A DNA stretch of 64,000 nucleotides from Streptomyces sp. SS1-1 (GCF_008973465.1 NZ_WBXN01000004.1:1-64000), one strand, 5' to 3'; shown: positions 50,150-60,400, counted from the first letter of the stretch. Notes: generated by a model from the sequence alone, not told the origin. Program-made: numbers and translations.

Positions 50150-51049
50150 ATGAGTGAAAACACTGACACCCGCACCGCACAGCAGCGCGTCTGGTTCGTG
50201 ACCGGCTCCTCACGCGGACTCGGACGCTCCTTGATCACCGCCGTCCTCGAGGCGGGTGACCTCGTCGTCGCCACCGCCCGCAACCCCAAGGCACTCGCCG
50301 AGGAGCTGAAGGAGTACGGCGACCGAGTTCTCGCACTGCCGCTCGACGTCACCAGCGCCGACGCGGCCCGCGCGGCGATCGACGCCGCACTCGACCGCTT
50401 CGGCCGCCTCGACGTCGTGGTCAACAACGCCGGCTACGCGAACGTGTCGCCGGTCGAGACCTCGGACGACCACGACTTCCGGGCCCAGTTCGAGACAAAC
50501 TTCTGGGGCGTCTACCACGTGACCAAGGCCGCCCTGCCCGTCCTGCGACAGCAGGGATCGGGCACCGTGGTGCAGATCTCCTCGATCGGCGGACGCGTCG
50601 GCGGCTCCCCCGGTATCGCCTCCTACCAGGCGGCCAAATTCGCCGTCGACGGCTTCACCCGGTCCCTGGCCGCGGAGACCGCACCGCTCGGGGTGCGGTT
50701 CATGGTCGTCGAACCGAGCGGCTTCGCCACCGACTGGGCCGGCTCCTCCATGACCGTTCACGCCACACCGGAGGCCTATGAGAGCACCGTGGGCGCCATG
50801 GACAGGACAGTGCGTCAAGGCGCGTCCCGCAATGCCGGCGACCCGGATCGTGCCGCCGAGATCATCGTGCGCACCGTGCGGCGCGGCGAGGTTCCCGGTC
50901 ACCTGCTCCTCGGGGTGAACGCGGTGGACATGGCACTCGACTACTCCCGCCGCCAGCTCGCCGAGGCGGAGGCATGGGAGGCGGTCAGCCGCTCGGCCGA
51001 TTTCGCCGAGTCGTACCCGGTGGAGCTGCCGCCAGCGCCGGGGCGGTGA
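50150..51049 (+). CDS. SDR family oxidoreductase
   Basis: The 299-residue SDR has TGSSRGLGRSLITAVLEAGD, VVATARNPKALAEELKEYGD (Arg at the second strand, NADP preference likely), VVNNAGYANVSPVET, a catalytic Ser in QISSIGGRVGG and YQAAK. The C-terminus is longer than in minimal SDRs (EAWEAVSRSADFAESYPVEL), as in the group often called oxidoreductase/retinol dehydrogenase-like. No strong ribosome binding site is present; a leaderless transcript is possible. Controlled in all likelihood by the divergent TetR. Confidence 0.9.
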   Translation: MSENTDTRTAQQRVWFVTGSSRGLGRSLITAVLEAGDLVVATARNPKALAEELKEYGDRVLALPLDVTSADAARAAIDAALDRFGRLDVVVNNAGYANVSPVETSDDHDFRAQFETNFWGVYHVTKAALPVLRQQGSGTVVQISSIGGRVGGSPGIASYQAAKFAVDGFTRSLAAETAPLGVRFMVVEPSGFATDWAGSSMTVHATPEAYESTVGAMDRTVRQGASRNAGDPDRAAEIIVRTVRRGEVPGHLLLGVNAVDMALDYSRRQLAEAEAWEAVSRSADFAESYPVELPPAPGR

Positions 51050-51093
51050 CCCCAAAACCGCCGCACGGGCCCGGGCGTGGCTGGTGAACGCGG

Positions 51094-52170
51094 TCAGGCG
51101 GCCCTCGGCAGCGTCAGCCCCAGCCGGATCTGACTCTCCGCGGTGGCCACGATGCAGTCCGCGACGTCACGGGGCTGCCAGCCCAGCACCGTACGGGCCT
51201 TGTCGTTGCTGATGAGAGGAATCCTGCCGCCGAGGACCGCGGCGTCCCGCAGGGCCGGCTCGGCCTTCGCGGCCTCGCGGACCTCCTCGATCGTCAGCTC
51301 CCTGGAGGGCAGCAGATCGGCCGCCGCGGGGAAGTGCTCACGCAGGATCCGGGCCATGCCGAAGAGGCTGATCGCCGGTCCTCCGACCGCGATGAAGCGC
51401 TCGCCGGCCGCGTCGGGGTGCGTCATGGCGCGCAGGTGGAGGTCCACGACGTCCCGTACGTCGACGGCACCGAAGTACATGATCGGCACCACCGGCATCC
51501 GCCCGGTCAGCATGGCTTCGACGAGGCCGACCGAGGCGTTCGGCCGGTCGCCCAGCTGGGGCCCGAAGATGCCGGTGGGATTGACGACGGCCAGTTCGAT
51601 GTCCGGGTGGCTGCGGGCGTAGTCCCAGGCGGCGCGTTCGGCCAGGACCTTCGATTTGTGGTAGGCGGGCAGGCCCTCGGTGTCCGGGTCCGTCCAGTCG
51701 TCTTCGGTGTACCGGTCGTCCGGTGTGCGGGTGTAGCCGACCGCGGCGTAGGACGACGTCATCACGACCCGCGCCACCCCGGCCCCGCGGGCCGCGGACA
51801 GGACGCGGAGGGTGCCGTCGCGGGCGGGGAGGATGATGTCCTCCTCCCTCTCGGGCGGGGTGAACGGGAAGGGCGACGCGTGGTGCAGTACGTGGCTGAC
51901 GCCGTCCATGGCGTCGGCCCAGCCGTGGTCGGCGGCGAGGTCCGCGACGGCGAACTCCAACCGGTCCCCGGGGTCGACGCCGGCCTGCCGGAGCGTCGCC
52001 CGTACTTCGGTCTCCTGCCCGGGCCCGCGGACCGTCACCCGGGTCGGGTGGCCCTCGCGGATCAGCCGGGCGACGGAGTGGCTGCCGAGGAATCCGGTGC
52101 CGCCGGTGACGAGCACCGTCCCGCGGTCCGAGGTGGCAGGGATGAGATCTTCTGTGCTCAAGGGGTTCAC
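51094..52170 (-). CDS. NAD-dependent epimerase/dehydratase (extended SDR, dihydroflavonol reductase-like)
   Basis: The 358-residue extended SDR has the cofactor motif TVLVTGGTGFLGSHSVARLI, with TRVTVRGPGQ suggesting NADP. Others are VSHVLHHASPFPFTPPERE, the catalytic Ser/Tyr/Lys in MTSSYAAVGYTR and LPAYHKSKVLAERAAWDYAR, then VVNPTGIFGPQLGDRPNASV. This is the dihydroflavonol-4-reductase/cinnamoyl-CoA-reductase-like branch found in bacteria. The GTG start at 52170 overlaps the merR stop by four bases, so it is translated with that regulator. Confidence 0.88.
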   Translation of the reverse strand: MNPLSTEDLIPATSDRGTVLVTGGTGFLGSHSVARLIREGHPTRVTVRGPGQETEVRATLRQAGVDPGDRLEFAVADLAADHGWADAMDGVSHVLHHASPFPFTPPEREEDIILPARDGTLRVLSAARGAGVARVVMTSSYAAVGYTRTPDDRYTEDDWTDPDTEGLPAYHKSKVLAERAAWDYARSHPDIELAVVNPTGIFGPQLGDRPNASVGLVEAMLTGRMPVVPIMYFGAVDVRDVVDLHLRAMTHPDAAGERFIAVGGPAISLFGMARILREHFPAAADLLPSRELTIEEVREAAKAEPALRDAAVLGGRIPLISNDKARTVLGWQPRDVADCIVATAESQIRLGLTLPRAA

Positions 52171-52628
52171 TCTTTCGGTGTGATGTCGCGCAAGACGCGC
52201 GTGACGTCCTCGACGGCCTGCTTCTCGGCCTCGGCGTCCCCACGGACGCGCGCGTCCCACAGGTCGGCCTTGCGGCGGAGATACGTCAGCCGCAGCCGCG
52301 ACTGCTCGATGTCGGCGGCGAGCTTGTCCGCCTGGGAGGCGAACAGATCCCGCTGGGCGGCTGCCGCGGAATCTCCCAGCGCGAGCAGGTCCAGGTAGCG
52401 GCGCATCCCGCTGACCGTCATGCCCGACGAGCGCAGGCAGGCCAGCGCCACGACGCGTTCCACGGTCGCCGGCCCGTAGCGGCGGTGACCGCTGGACGCG
52501 TCCCGGGCGACCTCTCCGAGGAGGCCGATCTGCTCGTAGTAGCGCAGCGTGGGTTCGCTGAAGCCCGAGCGCCTCGCCATCTGCTGGATGGTCAGGTCCC
52601 CGGTCTGCTCTCTGGTCGCTCTCGCCAT
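52167..52628 (-). CDS. MerR-family regulator, coupled to the epimerase gene
   Basis: The 153-residue MerR protein has HTH TIQQMARRSGFSEPTLRYYE and QIGLLGEVARDASSGHRRYG, then ACLRSSGMTVSGMRRYLDLL, a coiled coil with RDLFASQADKLAADIEQSRL and a helical tail. It overlaps the downstream epimerase gene (GTGA), so both are on one transcript. The palindrome TCAAGC-GCTTGA upstream, next to a TTGACT box, is the likely autoregulatory site. It belongs to the group that often senses aldehydes or electrophiles (family knowledge). Confidence 0.9.
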   Translation of the reverse strand: MARATREQTGDLTIQQMARRSGFSEPTLRYYEQIGLLGEVARDASSGHRRYGPATVERVVALACLRSSGMTVSGMRRYLDLLALGDSAAAAQRDLFASQADKLAADIEQSRLRLTYLRRKADLWDARVRGDAEAEKQAVEDVTRVLRDITPKE

Positions 52629-52647
52629 GCCGACAGCCTCCGATACC

Positions 52648-52659
52648 TCAAGCGCTTGA
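52648..52659 (-). promoter_or_regulatory. MerR operator upstream of the merR-epimerase operon
   Basis: TCAAGCGCTTGA is a perfect 12-bp palindrome 19 bp upstream of the merR ATG. On the minus strand it follows TTGACT and is followed by TATCGG. MerR proteins of this type typically bind such CTTGAC/TCAAG repeats at their own promoter. Confidence 0.65.
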
Positions 52660-52855
52660 AGTCAAGCTCACTCCTCGGAAGCCCTGTCGCCACCGGTCAC
52701 CGAGCCGGCCGGACGTCCCGCGCGAACGGATGCCTCGGCCGCCGGTCGCGGCGCGCGTGCGGCTATGTTCGGAGGAGGGAGCGCAGAGGCGTCGCCGAGC
52801 CGCCGCCGGACGCTTCCTTCCACAGAGGTGGTGCGAGAAGGGAATGCTTGCCTCG

Positions 52856-53530
52856 ATGAACCACCAGAAGGTGCGCGACCAGATGAGCGACGCCGTCGTC
52901 CGTGTCCAGGCGGGTACGCCGTTCAAGGAGATCGCCCACCTGCTCCAGGAGTACGACATCACCGCGGTTCCCGTCGTGGACGAGGAGAACCGCCCACTGG
53001 GGGTGGTGTCGGAGGCCGACCTGCTGCGGAAGATGTGGGGCGAGCCGCAGGAGGGCGAGGACGAGACCGACGCCTCCGCGGGACCGGCCAAGGCCCGCGC
53101 CACCGACGCGGCGGGACTGATGACGTCGCCGGCGCTGTGTGCGCGGGAGGACTGGAGCGTGGTCGACGCGGCCCGGACGATGGCGCGGCACCGGGTCAAA
53201 CGGCTCCTCGTCGTCGACGCCGACGGCCGCCTGATCGGCGTGGTGAGCCGGAGCGACCTGCTGCGGGTGTATCTGCGGTCGGACCAGGCGATCCGCAGGG
53301 AGATCGTCGAGGAGGTCCTCGTCAAGGCCCTCGGCGAGTCCCCGTCCGAAGTGCAGGTGGATGTCACGCACGGCCACGTCGTGCTCAGTGGGCGCCTGTC
53401 GTCCCGGACGGCCGTCGACGTGCTGGAGGACATGTGCCGGGAGGTCGACGGGGTGGTGGCCGTGGAGTTCAGGCCGCCGCCCCCGGCGGGCCCCGACGAC
53501 CCGCCGGGGCCCCCGGCCCGCTCCGCCTGA
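52856..53530 (+). CDS. CBS-domain pair plus BON domain protein
   Basis: The product is about 224 residues. Two CBS domains: residues about 5-60 (MNHQKVRDQMSDAVVRVQAG, FKEIAHLLQEYDITAVPVVD) and about 95-150 (LMTSPALCAREDWSVVDAAR, HRVKRLLVVDADGRLIGVVS). A C-terminal BON domain (about 160-215) includes EVQVDVTHGHVVLSGRLSSR. CBS pairs sense adenosyl ligands and BON domains bind membranes or hydrophobic ligands, so this is probably a stress or energy sensor at the membrane. The ATG at 52856 matches the family start; an in-frame ATG at 52844 is also possible. Monocistronic, convergent with the EF-hand/MpaB gene. Confidence 0.88.
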   Translation: MNHQKVRDQMSDAVVRVQAGTPFKEIAHLLQEYDITAVPVVDEENRPLGVVSEADLLRKMWGEPQEGEDETDASAGPAKARATDAAGLMTSPALCAREDWSVVDAARTMARHRVKRLLVVDADGRLIGVVSRSDLLRVYLRSDQAIRREIVEEVLVKALGESPSEVQVDVTHGHVVLSGRLSSRTAVDVLEDMCREVDGVVAVEFRPPPPAGPDDPPGPPARSA

Positions 53531-53583
53531 GCGGTGGCGGGGACTCCGTCCCGTTCGCACCGGGTGCCTCCTCGCGGAGGGAG

Positions 53584-55041
53584 TCAGGCGTCGGCGAGGA
53601 GAGGGTCGTACGGACTGTTCGTGCGGCGGCCCGCCATGAAGGCGAGGAAGTCGCCCACGAAGGCGCTGCGCCCGTAGGTGCCGTCGGTGGTGGTGAGGTC
53701 GCGGTGGAAGGCGGTGCGGAAGAGGGCCCGGTGCTCCTCCGCGTCGATGGTCCCGCTGCCGTCCTTGTCGGTGGCGTCGAAGAGGACCTCGGCGACCCGG
53801 ATGAGCGCGGGGCCGGCGAGCGAGGGGACGGCGGCCGCGTACTCCTCGGCGCTGACGCGGCCGTCGCCGTCCGTGTCGAGGGCGGCCTGGAGTTCGCGCC
53901 ACCACGCGGCGAAGGCGTCGTAGAGCCGGGTCTCCTCGGGTTCGTCCAGGTCGAGGCGGGTGGACAGTTCGCGTGCCATGGCCGCGAGGTCGGGCCAGTC
54001 GAGGTGACCGTCGCCGGTCTGGTCCAGAACCTCGCGGAAGAACTCCTCCGCCGAACGCCGGCCCTCGCCCGAGGGAGCCGGTGCCGGGTCGGGGGCCGTG
54101 TCCGCGCTCAGCGGGGTGAGGAGGCGGAGCAGTGCCGACGCCTGCTTGATGCGGGCGTGCAGCGCGGTCACGGTCCGGGCGCGGGGATCGTCGCTGTCGG
54201 GCGAGAGGGACAGGACCTCGATGATCGTCTCGGCGTCGAACCAGCCGGCGGGCAGGAAGCGGGTGAGCCCGGCCGCGAGGTAGGCGCCCTGCATGAGGGT
54301 CGGGGCACCGGGCATCTCCGGCAGCCCGGCCTTGCGCCGGTAGGGCTCGGGGAGCGAGGCGACGGTGATCGCGCCGAGGAGCGGGCCGACGACCGCCCGG
54401 CCGGCCGCCCACAGCGTCGGCGCGCCGCCGAGCAGCGCCGGGGCAGGCAGATGGTCGAAGAGCCGGTACAGGATGACGCGGGCGGCCTCGGTGTTCTCCA
54501 ACTCGTCCTCGACGATCCTGTCGAAGTACCGCCAGAAGTCGTTGAGGTCCTCGGGGAGTTCCCCCGCGTCGCCGTCGAGCGCGGCGAGGAACGCGCGGTA
54601 CTCGGCGTACAGGCGCTCCATGGTGTCCTGGTCGAGCGGCTGGCCGCTCAGCCGGCACATGGTGACGGCGCTCTCGAAGAGCGTGGCGACGACCCAGGCG
54701 CGGGTCGCGCGGTCCATGGCGTCGTAGGCACGGCCGCGGGAGTCGGAACCGCTCATCCGGGCGTGCAGCCTGTTGAGCCGTGCGGCCTCCCGTTCGCGGA
54801 CCACCGGGTCGGCGTCGAACATGCGGCGCATGCTGAGGAAGGTGTTGCGCAGCCGGCGCCACGGGTGCGCGACGAAGGTGGAGTTGTCGGCGAGGGCGGC
54901 GCCGATCTGCGGGTGGGCGGCCTCCAGCACGGTCGCGCGGATCATGGCCGGCGCCCAGCGCGGGTCGTCGAAGAAGGCGCGGAACTGTGATTCCGGGCCG
55001 AACAGGGGGGTCTCGTCGGCCGTTGTGGTTCCAGTCGTCAT
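53584..55041 (-). CDS. MpaB/rubber-oxygenase family (DUF2236) protein fused to EF-hand calcium-binding domains
   Basis: The 485-residue protein has two parts. The N-terminal (about 10-310) follows the ER-bound oxygenase MpaB/MpaB'/rubber oxygenase (Lcp) catalytic domain: VLEAAHPQIGAALADNSTFV, HPWRRLRNTFLSMRRMF, ARLNRLHARMSGSDSRGRAY and MDRATRAWVVATLFESAVTM, with the conserved His and Arg residues that bind heme in relatives. The C-terminal (about 330-460) has EF-hands with near-canonical loops DQTGDGHLDWPD, DTDGDGRVSAEE and DKDGSGTIDAEE, plus a weaker one. Calcium could thus control the oxygenase. The ATG overlaps the uppS stop (ATGA), so it is translated after the cis-prenyltransferase. The fusion is unusual. 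Confidence 0.82.
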   Translation of the reverse strand: MTTGTTTADETPLFGPESQFRAFFDDPRWAPAMIRATVLEAAHPQIGAALADNSTFVAHPWRRLRNTFLSMRRMFDADPVVREREAARLNRLHARMSGSDSRGRAYDAMDRATRAWVVATLFESAVTMCRLSGQPLDQDTMERLYAEYRAFLAALDGDAGELPEDLNDFWRYFDRIVEDELENTEAARVILYRLFDHLPAPALLGGAPTLWAAGRAVVGPLLGAITVASLPEPYRRKAGLPEMPGAPTLMQGAYLAAGLTRFLPAGWFDAETIIEVLSLSPDSDDPRARTVTALHARIKQASALLRLLTPLSADTAPDPAPAPSGEGRRSAEEFFREVLDQTGDGHLDWPDLAAMARELSTRLDLDEPEETRLYDAFAAWWRELQAALDTDGDGRVSAEEYAAAVPSLAGPALIRVAEVLFDATDKDGSGTIDAEEHRALFRTAFHRDLTTTDGTYGRSAFVGDFLAFMAGRRTNSPYDPLLADA

Positions 55042-55802
55042 GACGGGTCTCCGTTCGTCTGGGATGGCACGCCGCCGAAGCGGCGGTCACGGCGCCGGTA
55101 CGTCTGCAGGCAGGCGAGGAAGTCGGGGGCCCGGAAGTCCGGCCAGAGCGCCTCGGGGAAGACCCACTCGGCGTAGGCGACCTGCCAGAGCATGAAGTTG
55201 GAGATGCGCTGCTCGCCGGAGGTGCGGATCACGAGGTCCACGTCGGGCGTGTCGGGGAACGGAAGGTGGCCCGCGAAGAGGTGCTCGGTCACCTCGTCGG
55301 CCGGTGTCCCCTGGCGGATCAGGGACCGGGCGGCCTCGACGATGTCCCTGCGCCCGCCGTGATCGAAGGCGACGGTCAGCGTCATCCCCTGGTTGTCGGC
55401 GGTCAGCGTCGCCAGATCGTCGAAGTCCTGGGCCAGTTCCCGGGGGATGCGCGGGTCCGCGACCCCGAGGAAGCGGCAGCGGATGCCACGGGCGAGCAGC
55501 AGCGGCGCGTGCTTGCGCACGACCCGGCGGACCAGGCGCATCAGGTAGTCGACCTCGGTGCCGGGACGGTTCCAGTTCTCGGTGGAGAACGCGTACAGGC
55601 TGAGCCATTGGACGCCGGCCGTCCGGGCCGCCTCGATGATGTCGATGACGGTGGTCTCCGCGGCCCGGTGTCCCGCCGTCCGGGGAAGTGAACGCCGCTG
55701 CGCCCAGCGGCCGTTGCCGTCCATCACACAGGCCACGTGCCGCGGTACCGGACGGGACGGGTCGTCGTCCCGCCCCTGCTCGCCGCGCTCGGTCACACCC
55801 AC
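55038..55802 (-). CDS. uppS: cis-prenyltransferase (isoprenyl/undecaprenyl diphosphate synthase)
   Basis: The 254-residue protein carries the cis-prenyltransferase motifs: VACVMDGNGRWAQRRSLPRT (catalytic Asp in MDGNGRWA), AGHRAAETTVIDIIEAARTA, WLSLYAFSTENWNRPGTEVD, TLTVAFDHGGRRDIVEAARS and LVIRTSGEQRISNFMLWQVA, then EWVFPEALWPDF. It condenses isopentenyl diphosphate on a short allylic primer to make cis-polyprenyl diphosphates. Streptomycetes have several such genes; this one is coupled by a stop-start overlap to the MpaB/EF-hand gene, not to cell-wall genes. The chain length is not deducible. Confidence 0.92.
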   Translation of the reverse strand: MGVTERGEQGRDDDPSRPVPRHVACVMDGNGRWAQRRSLPRTAGHRAAETTVIDIIEAARTAGVQWLSLYAFSTENWNRPGTEVDYLMRLVRRVVRKHAPLLLARGIRCRFLGVADPRIPRELAQDFDDLATLTADNQGMTLTVAFDHGGRRDIVEAARSLIRQGTPADEVTEHLFAGHLPFPDTPDVDLVIRTSGEQRISNFMLWQVAYAEWVFPEALWPDFRAPDFLACLQTYRRRDRRFGGVPSQTNGDPS

Positions 55803-55973
55803 CCCGTATCACCCCTCGGGCGCCCTCACCGGCGCGTTTCCTTCCAGGAGTCTGACGGCGAGGGGGGATCTTGACGGGCCGAACGGGTGGGGCGTCACCC
55901 CTGACTCATGTGCCCGAATCCTCACGGCGTCGGCCACTTCCTGCTGAAACCACGATCGGCGCGCTCGGACCGG
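55803..55973. other. intergenic, uppS and giant-gene 3' end
   Basis: 170 bp between the start of uppS and the stop of the giant gene, both on the minus strand. It should hold the uppS promoter. No clear hairpin terminator for the giant gene was found. Confidence 0.4.
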
Positions 55974-57492
55974 TCAGGCCTGGCCGGTCTGCTGGATGCT
56001 GTCGCCGCGGTTGTTGATCGCGAGGTAGGTGCCGATGCGCCGGAAGTCGTTGATCACGCCGAACATGCTCTTGTCCGACGGGACGAGTGCCCGGAGCGGG
56101 GAGCCGGCCGGCAACCGGTCGAGGAGCGCCTGCTTGTAGGCGTTGAAGACCCTCGCCGTGTAGCCGGGCTCCGTCGCCGCGTTCATCCGGTGGTCGTTGG
56201 TCACCGCGATCGAGGCGAGGTCCATCAGATAGCAGTCGATCAGGTCGGTGACGTCGCCGGGTCGCGCGCCGTCCGCCCCGGCGGCCGCGTCCTGCTCCAG
56301 GATGACGGCCATCGCCACGACGATGTCGCGGTAGATGCCGTGGCGGGTGCTGCTGGGGAAGGCGGCCATGATGTGGTCGGCCTGCCCGGCGCCCTCGGTG
56401 CTCATCGTGCGCGGTGTCCTCAGGTCGGTCAGGCCGGGCACGGCGAGCGGGACGCCCGCGAACATCTCCTCCTCGTCGGGGATGTTCGTGTTCCGGGACG
56501 CGAGCGGGTGCAGACCGATCTCATGGGCCAGCATCCCCATGATGTGGCCGATGTCGTACTTCTCGAAGTAGTAGCTCGCCAGGTTGATGTCGACCCCGGC
56601 CGCACCCCGGTCGATCACGTCGGCCGGCGTCTCCGTGGTGCGCACATGCAGGGTGATCCGGCAGGGGCGCCCTCCGACGTACTCCCGGATCGTGTCGTGC
56701 CGTCGCAGCAGGTCGATGATCCGGACGGCCTTGGCGAGGTACCGGTCCTCGGTGAACTTCAGATTGGTGAAGGTGAAGTTGCCCGACGAGAACGGCACGT
56801 GAGCGGGTTGTGCCGGGGCGCTCGAATCCTGCCGCGTCCGCGCCGGGACCCCGTCGGCCGACGCGGAGCCGGCGCCCCGCCCGGGCAGGGAGACCGGGTC
56901 CACCCAGACCGACGTGTGCGGGACGGGTACGGCCGCCGCACGGGCCGCGTCCCAGGTCGGCGGGGCGTCCGCCGTCGGGGCGGGCGTGACGTCCCCGATG
57001 AGGGCGCCGAGCAGGGCGAGGTGCCGGCCGCGTAGGCCGCCGGCGGCGAGCGAGGCGTCCTCGGGGGGCTCGTTCGGGGCACCCAGCAGGCTCCCCGGCA
57101 CGTGCGGGCGGTGCGGGGACGCCGCGTCGCGGTACTCGTCACGCAGGCCCAGCTGGTGGGTGAGCTCATGGACGAGCTGGACCGGGTCGGCGTCGGCCCA
57201 CCAGGTGTTCTGGTCCATCGCCCGGTCGCGGCCCACCAGGTCCACGGTCAACTGCGGGCTCCCGGACGGGTCCACGTGCTCGACGGTGACGTGCAGGCGA
57301 TCCCCGTTGGGCAGTCGGTGGGCGGGGGCGTTCAGGAACTCGCGCACGCCCGCCGCCAGCCGTTCGCGTACCCGGGCGGCCTGGTCCTGCGGTCCCCGGA
57401 TCGCCAGGCGCACGGTGAGGTCGGTGACCGGCTCGCCGCCGTACGAGAAGCGGCGGGCGTCGAAACCGGCCCGCACCACGAAGCGGGGACGG
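55974..57492 (-). repeat. giant gene, unit 3
   Basis: The last of three tandem units (from about residue 2159 to the stop). It contains HELTHQLG near residue 2267 and HEIGLH near 2481. Its segment 56,341-56,740 is nearly identical to 59,524-59,926 in unit 1. Confidence 0.8.
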
Positions 57493-60400
57493 CCGTCGCG
57501 CGGGCGGGGTGTGACCGCGGAGGTCCGCTGCGGGGGCGCGTCCGTGCCCCGCGGCAGCCGGGGTGACGCCTCGTCCCCGGTCAGGGGCTGCTGGATGCTG
57601 TCGCCGCGGTTGTTCGCCGCCAGGCTGGTGGCGAGCTGGGCGAAGTCGCGTACGACACCGAACAGTCCCTTGTCGGCGGGCAGAAGGGGGCGGGCGGGGC
57701 TGTCCTCGGGCAGGTGCTGGGCGAGCAGGGCCTTGTAGGCGTTGTAGACCTTGGCGGTGTTGCCGGGCTCCTTGGCGGCGTTCATCCGGTAGTCGCTGGT
57801 GATCGCGATGGACGCGACGTCCATGAGGTAGCAGTCGATGAGGTCCGTGACGTCCTTGGCCTTCGCGCCCTCCACTCCGTCCCGCGCGGCCCGGGCCAGC
57901 ATGTCGGCCATCTGCAGGACGATGTCCCGGTAGATACGGTGCCGGGTGCTGCTGGGGAAGGCCGCCATGATGTGGTCCGCCTGGCCCGCGCTGTCGGTGT
58001 TCATGGTGCGCGGGGTCCTCAGGTCGGCCAGGCCGGGCACCGGGAGCGGGATGCCGCGGAACATCGCCTCCTCGTCCGGGATGTCCCGGTTGCGGGAGGC
58101 GAGCGGGTGCAGACCGATCTCGTGGGCCAGCATCCCCATGACGTAGCCGATGTCGTACTTCTCGAAGTAGTAGCTGGCGAGGTTGATCTGCACGCCGTCG
58201 TCGCCCAGGTCACGTACGTCGGCCGGGGTTTCCGTGGTGCGCAGGTGCAGGGTGATGCGGCAGGGGCGCCCGCCGATGTAGTCCCGGATCGTCGGGTGGT
58301 CCCCGAGCAGTTCGATGATGCGCACGGCCTTGTCGCGGTAGCGCTCGTTCGTGTGCTTGAGGTTGGTGAACTCGAAGTTGCCGGACTTGAAGGGCGTCAG
58401 GGTGCCGTCCTGCGGCATGCGGGCGGGCACGCCGGTGCCCGTGCCGGCCGGCCGGGTCCCGGGCAGCGAGACCGGGTCCACCCAGACCGACCGGCGGGTG
58501 ACCGGTGCGGTGCCGGTACGGGCCGCGTCCCAGGTCCGCTCCTCGTCCTGGGGGTGCGGGCTCGGGGTCACGGGGCCGACGAGCGCGCCGAGCAGGGCCA
58601 GATGCCGTCCCCGGAGGCCGGCGGGGGTGAGGGACGCGTCGTCGGGCCGTTCGTCCAGCGCGCCGAGGAGGCTGCCGGGGATGTGGGGGCGGTGCGGCGC
58701 GTCGGCGTCCCGGTACTCGTCGCGCAGGCCCAGTTGATGGGTGAGCTCGTGGACGAGGTGGACCGGGTCGGCGTCCGCCCACCAGGTGTTCTGGTCCATC
58801 ACCCGGTCGCGCCCCGCGAGGTCCACCGTCAGGTGCGGGGAGTCCTCCGGCCGGACGAGTTCGACGGTGACGTGCAGCCGGTCGCCGTTGGGGAGCCGGT
58901 GCCCGGGGTTGTTCAGGAACTCGTGCACGCCCGCGGTCAGCCGGTCGTGCACCTGGGCCGCCTGGGCGTCGGTGCCGCGCAGCGCGACGCGGACGGTGAG
59001 GTCGGTGACCGGTTCGCCGTCGTAGGAGAAGCGGCGTGCGTCGAAGCCGGAGCGCACCACGAAGCGGGGGCGGTTGTCGCGTCGCCGCTGGGACGTGCCG
59101 GTCGGCGGCGGGGCCGTTCCGGTGCCTGCCTGAGGAAGGCGCGGGCGGGCCTCGCCGGCGGTGGCGCCGGCGGTCTGGATGCTGTCGCCCTGGTTGTTGA
59201 ACGCGAGGCTGGTGCCGAGACCGAGGAAGTTCCCGGTGACGTTGTACCAGCTCTTGTTCGCGGGCAGCAGCGGCCGTACGGGGCTGTCGTCGGGCAACTG
59301 CGCGGCGAACATCTCCTTGTAGGCGTTGTAGACCTTCGCCGTGTAGCGGGGCTCCCAGGCAGCGTCCTTGCGACGGTCGTTGGTGACCGCGATGGTCGCC
59401 AGGTCCATGAGGTACGTGTCGATCAGGTCGGTGACGTCCTTGGCCTTCGCGCCCTCCTCGCCCGCCTGGACGTCCTGGGCGAGCACGGTCGCCATCCTCA
59501 CGACGATGTCGCGGTAGATCCGGTGGCGGGTGCTGCTGGGGAAGGCGGCCATGATGTGGTCGGCCTGCCCGGCGCCCTCGGTGCTCATCGAGCGCGGTGT
59601 CCTCAGGTCGGTCAGGCCGGGCACGGCGAGCGGGACGCCCGCGAACATCTCCTCCTCGTCGGGGATGTTCGTGTTCCGGGACGCGAGCGGGTGCAGACCG
59701 ATCTCATGGGCCAGCATCCCCATGATGTGGCCGATGTCGTACTTCTCGAAGTAGTAGCTCGCCAGGTTGATGTCGACCCCGGCCTCACCCCGGTCGATCA
59801 CGTCGGCCGGCGTCTCCGTGGTGCGCACATGCAGGGTGATGCGGCAGGGGCGCCCGCCGACGTACTCCCGGATCGTGTCGTGCCGTCGCAGCAGGTCGAT
59901 GATGCGGACGGCCTTGTCACGGTAGGTCTCGTCGGTGTGCTTGAGGTTGGTGAACTCGTAGGTGCCCGACCGGAACGGGGTGATGGCCGCGGCCTGCGGC
60001 GTGCGCGCCGGGACCTCCGCCGGTCCGGTCCGGGGCAGGGAGACGGGGTCCACCCAGACCGACCGCCGCGTGACGGGCGTGGCGGTCGCTCGTGCCGCGT
60101 CCCAGGTCCGGCTCTCCTGCTGCGGCTGGGGCGTCACCTCGCCGATCAGGGCACTGAGCAGCGCCAGGTGCCGGTCGCGGAGGCCGGCGGCGGTGAGCGA
60201 GGCGTCCTCGGGCGGTTCGTCCAGGGCACCGAGGAGGCTGCCCGGGACGTGGGGGCGGTGGGGGGAGTCGGCGTCCCGGTACTCGTCGCGCAGGCCGAGC
60301 TGATGGGTGAGCTCGTGGACGAGGTGGGCCGGCGACGCGTCCGCCCACCAGGTCGTCTGGTCCATCGCCCGGTCCCGGCCGGCGAGATCCACGGTGAGGT

